A stretch of DNA of 64,000 nt from Sulfopaludibacter sp035606355 (GTDB taxonomy: Bacteria > Acidobacteriota > Terriglobia > Bryobacterales > Bryobacteraceae), in contig DATNFO010000018.1 of assembly GCA_035606355.1 (NCBI GenBank), positions 124,001 to 188,000 of the forward strand. The letters run 5' to 3'. The position numbers and the translations under genes were made by a program. Shown here one piece after another: positions 49,642 to 58,403 of this stretch (position 1 is the first letter of the stretch; each line of letters opens with the position of its first letter). Below the pieces are notes generated by a model that saw only the letters and a list, made by a program, of their open reading frames with translations, ran no database searches and was not told the origin of the DNA.

Positions 49642-50229
49642 GTGTCCGATCAGGCCCAGGTAACTCTCCTGCTCTCCCAAATTGCCGCCGGAGATCCCGA
49701 TGCGCTGGACCGGTTAGTTCCGCTGGTGTACGCGGAACTGCATCGCATGGCCGCTACGTACCTCAAGCGCGAAGCTCCCGGACATACACTGCAGGCCACG
49801 GCGCTCGTCAACGAGGTGTATCTCCGGCTGGTTGGCCGGCAGCAGCCCGGATACGCCGGCCGCGCGCATTTCTACGGCATCGCCTCCCGCATCATGCGCC
49901 AGATTCTGGTGGATCACGCGCGTTCCCGCATGACTGCCAAACGGGGCGGGGAAGTCTGCAAAGTGCCCTTGGATGAAGCGCGGGATTCGCCGGACGATCG
50001 TCCCGATGAGATGCTGGCAGTGGACGATGCGCTGCAGGCGCTGGAGTGCCACGATCCCGAAAAGCTCCGCCTCATCGAATTGCGCTTCTTCGCAGGCCTC
50101 ACCGCGGAAGAGACAGCCGACCTCCTCGGCCTCCCGGTAAACAGCGTCCGCAATCAACTCCGAATCGCCCAAGCCTGGCTCCGTCGCGAAGTAGGTGCCG
50201 GCCTCCAGCCCGGTACCAGGCGCGCCTAG
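49642..50229 (+). CDS. ECF sigma factor (TIGR02999-like)
   Basis: 195 aa from GTG 49642. Region 2 is VYAELHRMAATYLKREAPGHTL with the acidic/aromatic block ALVNEVYLRLVGRQQPGYAGRAHF-like; region 4 is EKLRLIELRFFAGLTAEETA and on to LRIAQAWLRREV. The motif LVDHARSRMTAKRGG between them marks the acidobacterial/planctomycete ECF group that pairs with Ser/Thr kinases. It probably drives genes for signalling with the convergent kinase. The gene ends 4 nt inside the kinase's 3' end. Confidence 0.93.
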   Translation: MSDQAQVTLLLSQIAAGDPDALDRLVPLVYAELHRMAATYLKREAPGHTLQATALVNEVYLRLVGRQQPGYAGRAHFYGIASRIMRQILVDHARSRMTAKRGGEVCKVPLDEARDSPDDRPDEMLAVDDALQALECHDPEKLRLIELRFFAGLTAEETADLLGLPVNSVRNQLRIAQAWLRREVGAGLQPGTRRA

Positions 50230-53024
50230 CGCGCCCGGCTTCTCTTCATCAACTCCCTTACCCGCCCCAAAGCCTTCTCCGTGCGCACCACTTCCGTGTC
50301 TGCATTCCCCGGACGCTGACCCGCGGCAAGGTCGCGCCACCGCTCGAGGCTCGCTTCGTACATTCCGGCCGCGGCTCTCCACGCGGAGAACTTCTCGTAC
50401 ACTTCGGCCATCCAGAATCGCGAGAGTGCGCGATACTGCTGCAGCCGCGGAATATCCTTCCGCTCCGCGGCCCACCGGTCCGCATCGGCGATCGTCTCTT
50501 CCGCGTCCTGCACCGCGCCGCCCCAATCGTGCTGGACCGCTTTCACCAGCGCGATGCGCCGGCGCACCGAGAGATTGCCGAAATACGACCCCGTGTCGCC
50601 GCCCGCGAGCAATGTGTGCGTGATATCGGCTGCCTTCTTCAGCTGGTCCAGCGCCGCCTGATTCTCTCCCAGTTGCGCCAACCGCGCCCCTTCGTACTCG
50701 TAGATCAGCCCCAAATCCGAACGGTTCCGGCGATTCGTGGGGCTGGCAAGCTGCATCTCTTCCTTCATGGCAGCCGCGCGCCGCAACAACTCCAGACTCC
50801 GCCGCGCGTCTTTGGCATCTTCAAGCACCAGGCCCTCGCGCATCAACACAGTCGCGAGGTCGCTCGCCGCCAGATGATTGCTCGGGTCCGCCTTGGCCAT
50901 TTCGGTCGCGATCGCGCCTGCCTTTTCCAGGTACGCGAATGCCTCCTCGTGGCGGCCCAGATTACTGCCGAAAGGCGTTCCCAGCACGTCCGAAATGTGT
51001 CCGTACGCCATCATCAACTCGCGCTGCAGCAGTGCATCGTAGGGGTGCCGCGCGATCAGGTCCGCGCGAATCGCCGCCGCCTTTTTAAACGACTCCAGCG
51101 CTTCATTAAGCCTGTTGGCGCGATGCAGAATCTGCCCGATCTCGCTATACGTGTCGGATACGCGCTCCACCGCGTCCGCTTCCTGCGGATATTGCGCGGC
51201 AAGCTGCTCGGCGATATCGGCGCCGCGCCGCGCGTACACCAGCGCTTCGTCAGGTGCATCGCGCTTCAAATCCGCCATTTCCAGATTCGTCAACGCCGCC
51301 TGTGTGCGCGCAGCCTTGTTCCCCGCGTCCCGCTTGATTGCCGCCGCTGCTGCGTCCAGCGAGATCTGGAAATGTTGCGCCGCCTCAGCCGGCCGTCCCG
51401 TATCCTTGACGATCAGCCCTATATTGCGATGCACTTCCGCTTTTCGCGCCAGCAGCGGCGTCCTCCCCGGATGCAGCGCGATGTCGCGATCCAGCAGCGC
51501 GGCGGCTTTCCGGTAGCTCGCTTCCGCTCCGCTGAGATTCCCCAAGTTGGGATGCGCCGGCAAGCCCTGCACATCGCCCATCCTCATATACGCGTCGTGA
51601 AGCGCCCCCAGAATGTTCGGGTCCGCGCCCGTCGTATTCGCCAGCCGGTCCAGATACGTGAGCGTCGATCCCACAAGCTGCTTGCGCGTCTCCGTGGCGC
51701 CGGGCAGCCGCTCCAGCCTGTCGTGCACGTCGAAGAGGACCGTGTTCGCCAGTTCGGCGATGGCCTCCAGTCGCGCCTCCGCCAATTTGCGCGCCTGGTT
51801 TGCCTGCCGGGCCTCCCACGCCGCCGCCACGCCTCCCGCCAGAAGTCCCGCCAGTGTGAGCGAACACGCCGCGACACCCACCCGGTGCCGCTGCAGAAAC
51901 TTCACCGCGCGATACCACACGGTGTCTTCGCGCGCCGATACCGGCAGCCCGCTCAGGTAGCGCCGGAGATCTTCGCTGAGTTGCTCCACATATTGATACC
52001 GCCGCCCCGCATCCTTCCGCAGCGCCATCATCGCGATGTTATCCAGATCGCCGGATAAAACCCGCCGGAGGTTTTCGGGCGCCGCCAGCGAGGGCCGTAG
52101 CGGCTCGCGGTGGCACACCGCATCTTCCACTTCAGCGCGCGTATGCCCCGTCAATCCGTGCGGCTTCACGCCCGTGAGCACCTTGTACAGCACCGCGCCC
52201 AGAGCGTATACATCCGTCGCCATCGTAATGGCTCCGCCGCAAACCTGTTCCGGACTCGCGTAGTCCGGCGTCAGCGCCATGCTGCCACCGATGCGCGTGG
52301 CCGTGGATTCCACCGGCTCGCTTCGCAGCAGTTTCGCAATCCCGAAGTCCAGGAGGCGCGGCGTCCCGTCGCTCGTCACCAGAACATTGTTCGGCTTCAA
52401 ATCGCGGTGGATCACCAGGTTCTTGTGCGCGAAGGAAACCGCTGCGCACACGCGCCGCAACAACTCGCATCGCTCGCGCACACCCAGCCCGCGGCTCTCG
52501 CAGTATTCGTCGATCGGTTTGCCTTCGATGAATTCCATGACGAAGTACGGCACGCCTTCCTCAGTGGTGCCGCCGTCCAGCAGCTTGGCGATGTACGGAT
52601 GGTCTAAACTCGCCAGAATCTGCCGCTCGTCCCGAAACCGCTCTAGTACGGCCGCGGTATCCATGCCGCGCTTGACCACTTTAATGGCGACGCGCTTCTG
52701 AAATTCATCGTCCGCGCGCACGCCGCCGTACACCAGCCCCATGCCGCCCGCTCCCACCAGCGATTCCGCCAGATAGGGACCGAAACGCCGCCCAACCATC
52801 GAAGGCTCTTCGACCAGCGATGCCGCCGTGCGCGCCAGCACTCCCGAAATGTGCAACCCGCTTTCATCGTCGAACGCGAGCAGCGATTCCACTTCCTGCC
52901 GCGCCAGCGGATTTCGGGCGCAAGCCGCATCCAAAAATGCTTCGCGATCCTGCGGGCGCAGTTCGACGGCCCCGGCAAAGATCTCCTCCACATCGTCCAA
53001 GCCTTTTCGCGGCGCTGCCTGCAT
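50226..53024 (-). CDS. Membrane Ser/Thr protein kinase with C-terminal TPR repeats
   Basis: 932 aa from ATG 53024 (MQAAPRKGLDDVEEIFAGAV), with GAGG 5 nt upstream; a GTG at 53078 is the only longer option. Kinase motifs are GAGGMGLVYGG, K115 in VAIKVV, HRDLKPNN with D208, DFG and a YASPEQ activation segment. A single membrane helix (VGVAACSLTLAGLLAGGVAA) lies near residue 380. The rest is helical TPR-like repeats (for example LEMADLKRDAPDEALVYARR) that would be periplasmic or scaffold partners. It forms a pair with the ECF sigma gene. Confidence 0.94.
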   Translation of the reverse strand: MQAAPRKGLDDVEEIFAGAVELRPQDREAFLDAACARNPLARQEVESLLAFDDESGLHISGVLARTAASLVEEPSMVGRRFGPYLAESLVGAGGMGLVYGGVRADDEFQKRVAIKVVKRGMDTAAVLERFRDERQILASLDHPYIAKLLDGGTTEEGVPYFVMEFIEGKPIDEYCESRGLGVRERCELLRRVCAAVSFAHKNLVIHRDLKPNNVLVTSDGTPRLLDFGIAKLLRSEPVESTATRIGGSMALTPDYASPEQVCGGAITMATDVYALGAVLYKVLTGVKPHGLTGHTRAEVEDAVCHREPLRPSLAAPENLRRVLSGDLDNIAMMALRKDAGRRYQYVEQLSEDLRRYLSGLPVSAREDTVWYRAVKFLQRHRVGVAACSLTLAGLLAGGVAAAWEARQANQARKLAEARLEAIAELANTVLFDVHDRLERLPGATETRKQLVGSTLTYLDRLANTTGADPNILGALHDAYMRMGDVQGLPAHPNLGNLSGAEASYRKAAALLDRDIALHPGRTPLLARKAEVHRNIGLIVKDTGRPAEAAQHFQISLDAAAAAIKRDAGNKAARTQAALTNLEMADLKRDAPDEALVYARRGADIAEQLAAQYPQEADAVERVSDTYSEIGQILHRANRLNEALESFKKAAAIRADLIARHPYDALLQRELMMAYGHISDVLGTPFGSNLGRHEEAFAYLEKAGAIATEMAKADPSNHLAASDLATVLMREGLVLEDAKDARRSLELLRRAAAMKEEMQLASPTNRRNRSDLGLIYEYEGARLAQLGENQAALDQLKKAADITHTLLAGGDTGSYFGNLSVRRRIALVKAVQHDWGGAVQDAEETIADADRWAAERKDIPRLQQYRALSRFWMAEVYEKFSAWRAAAGMYEASLERWRDLAAGQRPGNADTEVVRTEKALGRVRELMKRSRAR

Positions 53025-53097
53025 GCAATCCTCAATAAGTACTTGCGGAATTATCGCGTACTTTTTGTGTTCCGCCACGGGTTACACTAACGTTTCT

Positions 53098-54213
53098 ATG
53101 CCGCAGCAATTCCCTCCTCTTGAGGCGCCTCAGCGCCTCCTCTTCGGCCCCGGCCCCAGCATGGTAGCTCCGCGCGTGTATCGGGCAATGGGCCAGAACG
53201 TGGTCGGCCATCTGGACCCGTTCTTTTTCCAGGTTGCCGATGAGGTCCGCACGCTGCTCGGCCATGTGTTCTCGACCAGGAACACGTTCAACATGGCGGT
53301 ATCCGGCACCGGCAGTTCCGGGATGGAAGCCGCGGTCGCCAATTTCGCCGAGCCCGGCCACAAGTTCGCGCTCGTGACGAACGGCTTCTTCGGCGACCGT
53401 CTCGGCGAGATGGCCGCCCGTCAGGGGTCTACCGTCGTCCGCCTCGCCAAGCCATGGGGTCAGCCGTTCGATCACCAGGAGGTCCGCGACTTTATCCGCC
53501 GCGAGCGCCCCAACGTTGTTGCCTTCGTGCAGGCCGAAACCTCCACCGGCATGTTCAATCAGGCCAAGCCGATCTGCGAAGCCGCGCATGAAGTGGATGC
53601 GCTGACCATCGCCGATTGCGTCACTTCCCTCGGCGGCATGCCGGTGCTGGTGGATGAAAACGGCATCGACATCGCCTACAGTTGCACGCAGAAAGGCCTC
53701 GGCTGCCCGCCCGGACTGGCGCCCATCACCGTCTCTCCACGGGCGCTCGACCGGCTGAAAGCCCGCAAGACGCCGGTGCAAAGTTGGTATCTGGATCTGC
53801 AACTGCTCGACAGCTTTTACACGGGGCACAAGTATCACCACACCGCGTCCGCGACTCTGTTCTACGCACTCCGCGAAGGTCTCGCCATCGTGGCGGAGGA
53901 AGGGCTGGAGAATCGCTGGGAGCGTCACCGCCGCAATCACGAGGCATTTGTCAAAGGCATCGAAGCGATGGGCCTGACGATGCTCGTCGCCAATCCCGCG
54001 GATCGCCTCTGGACGCTCAACACCCCGCGCATTCCACAGGGAGTGGATGACGCCAAAGTCCGCAAGTTCCTGCTGGAGAAGTACAACATGGAGATCGCCG
54101 GGGGCTTCGGCCCGCTGGCTGGGCAAGTCTTCCGCATCGGAACCATGGGCTACGGCTCCACACCGGAAAACGTGAATCTAATCCTGCAAGCGCTGGAAGA
54201 GGCATTGAAGTAA
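53098..54213 (+). CDS. Class V aminotransferase (alanine-glyoxylate / serine-pyruvate type)
   Basis: 371 aa from ATG 53098 (MPQQFPPLEAPQRLLFGPGP). The N-terminal block LFGPGPSMVAPRVYRAMGQN, the PLP phosphate site AVSGTGSSGMEAAVANF and the PLP Lys (K199 in SCTQKGLGCPPG) match alanine-glyoxylate aminotransferases. The substrate is alanine, serine or a close relative with glyoxylate or pyruvate; sequence does not settle which. It is divergent from the kinase with about 70 nt between, and convergent with the SDR gene. Confidence 0.93.
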   Translation: MPQQFPPLEAPQRLLFGPGPSMVAPRVYRAMGQNVVGHLDPFFFQVADEVRTLLGHVFSTRNTFNMAVSGTGSSGMEAAVANFAEPGHKFALVTNGFFGDRLGEMAARQGSTVVRLAKPWGQPFDHQEVRDFIRRERPNVVAFVQAETSTGMFNQAKPICEAAHEVDALTIADCVTSLGGMPVLVDENGIDIAYSCTQKGLGCPPGLAPITVSPRALDRLKARKTPVQSWYLDLQLLDSFYTGHKYHHTASATLFYALREGLAIVAEEGLENRWERHRRNHEAFVKGIEAMGLTMLVANPADRLWTLNTPRIPQGVDDAKVRKFLLEKYNMEIAGGFGPLAGQVFRIGTMGYGSTPENVNLILQALEEALK

Positions 54214-54215
54214 CT

Positions 54216-54233
54216 ACCGGGCTCCGGCCCGGT
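54216..54233. terminator. Short hairpin between convergent genes
   Basis: ACCGGGC (54216-54222) pairs perfectly with GCCCGGT (54227-54233) over a 4-nt loop (TCCG). It lies three bases after the aminotransferase stop. It also resembles a decayed copy of the 31-nt REP-like repeat. No U tract is present. Confidence 0.5.
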
Positions 54234-54241
54234 CGCAAATT

Positions 54242-55039
54242 TTACCGGCGAGGGTCCGGAAACCGTCCCACCGGAAACGTTTCCACCTGCGGCGACCGCT
54301 GCTGCACGAGCACGCCGCCATCGACCGTCAAACAAGCTCCGGTCATATACCGTGCATCGTCCGTCGCGAGAAACACCGTCGGACCCGCGATATCTTCCGG
54401 ATCGCCCAGCCGCGCCATCGGCACCACCATTCCGCGTTCCGCCGCCGCCGCATCGTCGATATCGTAAGTTCGAATCAACCCCGGAACCACCGCGTTTACG
54501 CGAATCCCGTACGGCGCCAGATCCAAAGCCAGCGCGCGCGTCATTGCCTCGACGCCGCCTTTCGAGGCGTCATAGGCCACATTCCCGCGATGCGCCCGCA
54601 TCGCTCCGCCGCTCGACATATTGATGATGACGCCCGCCCGCCGCGCCGCCATATGCCGCGCCGCCCGGTGCGCACACAGGAAAGATCCCTTCAGGTTGAC
54701 GCCCACCACGTGGTCCCACCAGGCCTCGTCCGATTCCAGAAAATGCCGCGCCGCGTGGATATCGCCCGCGTTGTTCACCAGCACATCCAAATGCCCGAAC
54801 CGTGCGAGCACATCGTCGAACATCGCCTCCACCGCGGCTTTGCTCGAAACATCCGCGGGCGCCGCAATCGCGCATTCGCCGATCGCCGCCGCAACTTCTT
54901 CCGCGCGTTCGGTGTGAAGATCGTTCACCGCCACCCGCGCGCCTTCCGCCGCGAACCGCTCCGCCACTGCACGTCCGATGCCGTGTCCCGCGCCCGTCAC
55001 CAAAACCGTCTGTCCAACGAATCGCCGTAAGGGTTGCAT
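54242..55039 (-). CDS. Short-chain dehydrogenase/reductase
   Basis: 265 aa. The NAD(P) site is TGAGHGIGRAVAERFAAEGA, the NNAG motif is LVNNAGDIHAAR, the catalytic Ser is in INMSSGG, and Y156 and K160 form the YxxxK motif (YDASKGG). It is probably an oxidoreductase of a hydroxyl/carbonyl small molecule; the substrate cannot be read. The acidic residue VNDLHTERAEE after the second beta strand favours NAD over NADP (inference). It is followed by the exported methyltransferase gene, which ends 3 nt upstream on the same strand. Confidence 0.93.
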   Translation of the reverse strand: MQPLRRFVGQTVLVTGAGHGIGRAVAERFAAEGARVAVNDLHTERAEEVAAAIGECAIAAPADVSSKAAVEAMFDDVLARFGHLDVLVNNAGDIHAARHFLESDEAWWDHVVGVNLKGSFLCAHRAARHMAARRAGVIINMSSGGAMRAHRGNVAYDASKGGVEAMTRALALDLAPYGIRVNAVVPGLIRTYDIDDAAAAERGMVVPMARLGDPEDIAGPTVFLATDDARYMTGACLTVDGGVLVQQRSPQVETFPVGRFPDPRR

Positions 55040-55042
55040 TCG

Positions 55043-55861
55043 CTATTGAGGCCGTTCCCCACAATAACGCACCACCCGCATCAACTGTTTTCCGAAATCC
55101 GCCTCTGTCATGGGCTCTTCATACCGCACTACGCGCAGCTCCGGAAAACTGGTCACCAGTTCGCCGGTGTCGAACACCACTGCCGGGCCGATGGACCGTC
55201 CTTTCGTCGCATCGCGATGGAACGCCTCCACCACCACCACGCCGCCTGGTTTCAGCGCGCGCTGCAGCTTCTGCTCCACACCTCGCACGCCGACGTAGCT
55301 CAACAGAATCAGGTCCCACTTCCGGTCGCCGAAATCGTAATCTTCTTCCCTGGCAATCTGTGTGGTCAGCCGCACCCCGAGCTTTTGCGCCGTTTGCTTG
55401 GCGAGCGCTACCGCCTGCTCCGCCGGATCGAACCCCGTCACCGTCCAACCCTGCTGCGCCAGCCAGATTGCGTTCCGTCCCTGACCCATCCCGACGTCGA
55501 GCGCTGTGCCCGGCTTACGCCCTTTCGCCATCTCCACGAGAAATGCGTTCGGGTTGACGTTGAAACTCGGATTCTCAGCCGTAAGAATCCGGTTCCAGAG
55601 CGCCACTTCCATCGCGCTCCCACGGTCCTCGATCATCTTGATCTGCGCCGCGATCTCCGCCTCGGAAACGCCCCTCGATTTCAGGTACGTCTCGTACCTC
55701 TCCTTCAGGTTCGGCGCTTTTTGCTCGTCCGGAGGCAAACGCGTCATCCACGCACGGAACTGTTCATATGCCTGCTGATCCTTCGGCAACTGCGCGGCAG
55801 TCTGACACCACGCCGCGGCCCCGCCCAGCAGCATCGTCGCGAGCAGAATCATGGTTCGCAT
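55043..55861 (-). CDS. SAM-dependent methyltransferase with signal peptide
   Basis: 272 aa from ATG 55861. The N-terminus is a signal-like hydrophobic stretch (MRTMILLATMLLGGAAAWCQ), followed by a helical region and then a Rossmann methyltransferase domain: DVGMGQGRNAIWLAQQGWTV (motif I), WDLILLSYVGVRGVEQKLQR (motif IV region) and PGGVVVVEAFHRDA. Export of a SAM-dependent enzyme is unusual because SAM is cytoplasmic. Either it is a membrane-anchored enzyme with the domain inside, or a periplasmic protein with another role. It is 3 nt from the SDR gene in the same direction. Confidence 0.85.
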   Translation of the reverse strand: MRTMILLATMLLGGAAAWCQTAAQLPKDQQAYEQFRAWMTRLPPDEQKAPNLKERYETYLKSRGVSEAEIAAQIKMIEDRGSAMEVALWNRILTAENPSFNVNPNAFLVEMAKGRKPGTALDVGMGQGRNAIWLAQQGWTVTGFDPAEQAVALAKQTAQKLGVRLTTQIAREEDYDFGDRKWDLILLSYVGVRGVEQKLQRALKPGGVVVVEAFHRDATKGRSIGPAVVFDTGELVTSFPELRVVRYEEPMTEADFGKQLMRVVRYCGERPQ

Positions 55862-55913
55862 GGACACACAGTATACGCCTCATTCCCGCGTCTGTCTGGT
55901 AAGTTAAAGGACG

Positions 55914-57560
55914 ATGCCCCACGCCCTCGCCGGCCAACCTGCGCCTGCCGACGTACTGGTGAACGTGCCCCGCCTGATTTCGGCGTATTACCTCGAAAAA
56001 CCGGATCTTTCCGACACCGCCCAGCGCGTCGCGTTCGGAACTTCCGGCCATCGCGGAACCTCCCTCAACGGCTCCTTCAACGAAACGCACATCCTCGCGA
56101 TTTCGCAGGCGATCTGCGAATTCCGCGCACAAAACGGAGTCACCGGACCGCTCTTTCTCGCGCAGGACACGCATGCCCTCTCCGAACCCGCCTCTGCAAC
56201 GGCGCTCGAAGTTCTCGCCGCCAACGGCGTCGTGGCCATGGTCGATTGCGACCTTGCCTACACTCCCACCCCGGCGCTCTCCCACGCCATCCTCACCTAC
56301 AATCGCGATCGCGCCAGTGGCCTCGCCGACGGAATTGTGATCACGCCGTCGCACAACCCTCCGGAAGACGGCGGCTTCAAATACAACCCGCCCAACGGAG
56401 GCCCCGCCGATACCTCCGCTACCAAGTGGATTGAGGATCGCGCCAATGCGATCATCCTCGCGAACCTCGCCGCTGTTCGGCGCCTCCCATACTCCCGCGC
56501 TCTCGCTGCCGCCACCACGAAGCGGCACGATTACGTCACCGCGTATGTCAACGACCTCTGCGCCGTGCTCGATCTCGACGCCATCCGCGACGCCCGCCTG
56601 AACATCGCAGCCGACCCGCTCGGCGGAGCCGGAGTCGCCTACTGGCCGCGCATCGCCGAGCGCTACAAACTGAACTTCACCATTCAGCACGCCGAAGTCG
56701 ACCCCACGTTCCGCTTCATGACGCTCGATTGGGACGGCAAAATCCGCATGGATTGCTCGTCGCCATACGCCATGGCCGGTCTCATCGCTCTCAAGGACAA
56801 GTTCGATATCGCCTTCGCCTGCGATACCGATCATGACCGTCACGGCATCGTCACACGCAGCGCCGGACTGCTCAACCCGAATCACTATCTGGCCGCCGCG
56901 ATTTCGTACCTCTTCGCCAATCGCTCCGGCTGGAGTGCCGGCGCTGGAGTCGGCAAGACGATGGTGTCGAGTTCCATCATCGACAGCGTTGCCGCCGGAC
57001 TCCACCGGCGACTCTATGAGGTGCCCGTCGGCTTCAAGTGGTTCGTCGATGGGTTGCTCGATGGCTCGCTCGGCTTCGGAGGAGAAGAAAGCGCGGGAGC
57101 GAGTTTCCTGCGCAGCAACGGAAGGGCGTGGAGCACCGATAAAGATGGCATCATCCTCGCGCTCCTCTCGGCGGAAATCCTGGCATGCACCGGCAAGGAT
57201 CCCGCACAACTCTACGCGGAACTCACCGCCCGCTACGGAGCCCCCGTCTACGAAAGAATCGACGCGCCCGCTTCACCGGAGCAAAAAGCGATCCTCGCAA
57301 AGCTCTCGCCCGAGCAGGTGCAAGCCAAAGAACTGGCCGGCGACCCGATCGAAAGCAAGCAAACCAAAGCGCCCGCTAACGATGCCCCGCTCGGAGGCCT
57401 GAAGGTTGCCACGAAAAGGGGCTGGTTCGCCGCGCGGCCGTCGGGAACCGAGAACGTCTACAAAATCTACGCCGAATCCTTTGCAGGCCCGGAACACCTG
57501 AAGAGAATCCAAGAAGAAGCGCAGGCCATCGTGACCGAAACATTTCTTCGTCCGGCGTGA
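55914..57560 (+). CDS. pgm: Phosphoglucomutase
   Basis: 548 aa, the size of E. coli Pgm. The active-site Ser block is VITPSHNPPEDGGFKYNPPN, the metal-binding motif is FACDTDHDRHGIV, the sugar-binding loop is GFGGEESAGASFLRSNG, and the phosphate-binding end is GWFAARPSGTENVYKIYAES. It interconverts glucose-1-phosphate and glucose-6-phosphate for glycogen and cell-wall sugars; glgC at 14229 uses its product. It is divergent from the exported methyltransferase and convergent with GntR. Confidence 0.96.
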   Translation: MPHALAGQPAPADVLVNVPRLISAYYLEKPDLSDTAQRVAFGTSGHRGTSLNGSFNETHILAISQAICEFRAQNGVTGPLFLAQDTHALSEPASATALEVLAANGVVAMVDCDLAYTPTPALSHAILTYNRDRASGLADGIVITPSHNPPEDGGFKYNPPNGGPADTSATKWIEDRANAIILANLAAVRRLPYSRALAAATTKRHDYVTAYVNDLCAVLDLDAIRDARLNIAADPLGGAGVAYWPRIAERYKLNFTIQHAEVDPTFRFMTLDWDGKIRMDCSSPYAMAGLIALKDKFDIAFACDTDHDRHGIVTRSAGLLNPNHYLAAAISYLFANRSGWSAGAGVGKTMVSSSIIDSVAAGLHRRLYEVPVGFKWFVDGLLDGSLGFGGEESAGASFLRSNGRAWSTDKDGIILALLSAEILACTGKDPAQLYAELTARYGAPVYERIDAPASPEQKAILAKLSPEQVQAKELAGDPIESKQTKAPANDAPLGGLKVATKRGWFAARPSGTENVYKIYAESFAGPEHLKRIQEEAQAIVTETFLRPA

Positions 57561-57586
57561 CGACGGGAATCCTTCCTGCCGTGGGC

Positions 57587-58354
57587 TTAACTCAGCGCCA
57601 GGACTCGCTTTTCAGCGCCGTGTTTTACCAGGTCCAGCACAATCGAGTACCTGTCTCCGCGCACGATGCTCTGTACAAACTCGAAGGGTTTGTCATTCGG
57701 CAGCAGCGTGATCCGTTCCACCGCGAAGACCGGGGACCCGACGGCGATCTGCAACACTTCCGAGGCGTCCGCATCGGCCAGGGCGGCGAAGTACCTCTCC
57801 TTGGCTCTCGCCGCGAAGAGATGATATTGCCGCTGCAAGACGTCGTACAGCGAAGCGCTCGGTTCCAGTTGCATCCCCGGCACGAACTCGGCGGGAATGT
57901 GCGCCGTCTGTACGCTGACCGGTTCGCCATCCGCCAGCCGGATCCGCTTCAGCACATACACCCGCGCGCCCGCGCCCAGTTGCAAAGCATGAGCCACCTG
58001 CGGCGAAGCGTCTTCCTCGCTCTGCGCAACAATCTGCGCCCCGGCCGTCACCGAATGCCGCCGCATTTCTTCCGTGAAACTCGTCAGTTCGCGCGGACCT
58101 TCGTTGAACTTTCGCCGCGCCACAAACGTGCCCCGGCCGTGCTCGCGCCGGATGTACCCCATCTCCGACAGCCCGTGCAGCGCCTGCCTGACCGTGATCT
58201 TACTGACCCCGAAACGCTCCGCCAGCTTCGTCTCATTCGGTAGCTGCTCTTCCGCCTGATACGCCCCGGTTTCGATCTCCGCCTTCAACACCTCTTGCAG
58301 TTGGTGGTAGAGCGGAACCGGCAGATCTTTGTCGAGCGGACCTGCTATTGACAT
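57587..58354 (-). CDS. GntR family regulator, HutC subgroup with UTRA domain
   Basis: 255 aa from ATG 58354 (MSIAGPLDKDLPVPLYHQLQ); the frame extends further upstream but that part would overlap the divergent TonB gene. The winged-helix DNA-binding part is LPNETKLAERFGVSKITVRQ and IRREHGRGTFVA. The C-terminal UTRA ligand domain has RVYVLKRIRLADGEPVSVQT. It probably controls the divergent TonB receptor gene 49 nt away in response to a small molecule, often a sugar or amino-sugar phosphate in this subgroup (inference). Confidence 0.9.
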   Translation of the reverse strand: MSIAGPLDKDLPVPLYHQLQEVLKAEIETGAYQAEEQLPNETKLAERFGVSKITVRQALHGLSEMGYIRREHGRGTFVARRKFNEGPRELTSFTEEMRRHSVTAGAQIVAQSEEDASPQVAHALQLGAGARVYVLKRIRLADGEPVSVQTAHIPAEFVPGMQLEPSASLYDVLQRQYHLFAARAKERYFAALADADASEVLQIAVGSPVFAVERITLLPNDKPFEFVQSIVRGDRYSIVLDLVKHGAEKRVLALS

Positions 58355-58376
58355 ATTAAGGATAGGATGACATAAT
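58349..58376. promoter_or_regulatory. Candidate GntR operator/promoter region between GntR and TonB genes
   Basis: TGACATATT (58349-58357) and TGACATAAT (58368-58376) form direct repeats 19 nt apart, the second containing a CATAAT -10-like box. The first includes the GntR start codon. Position fits repression of both divergent genes, but the site is unproven and not palindromic like known HutC sites. Confidence 0.35.
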
Positions 58377-58403
58377 CTTGGAAAAATGCAAGGAGGTTCT
58401 CGC

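Noticed and set aside
55764..57209. Minus-strand ORF of 481 codons opposite pgm
   Set aside because: Antisense of a full-length phosphoglucomutase; Gly/Arg/Glu-rich shadow.
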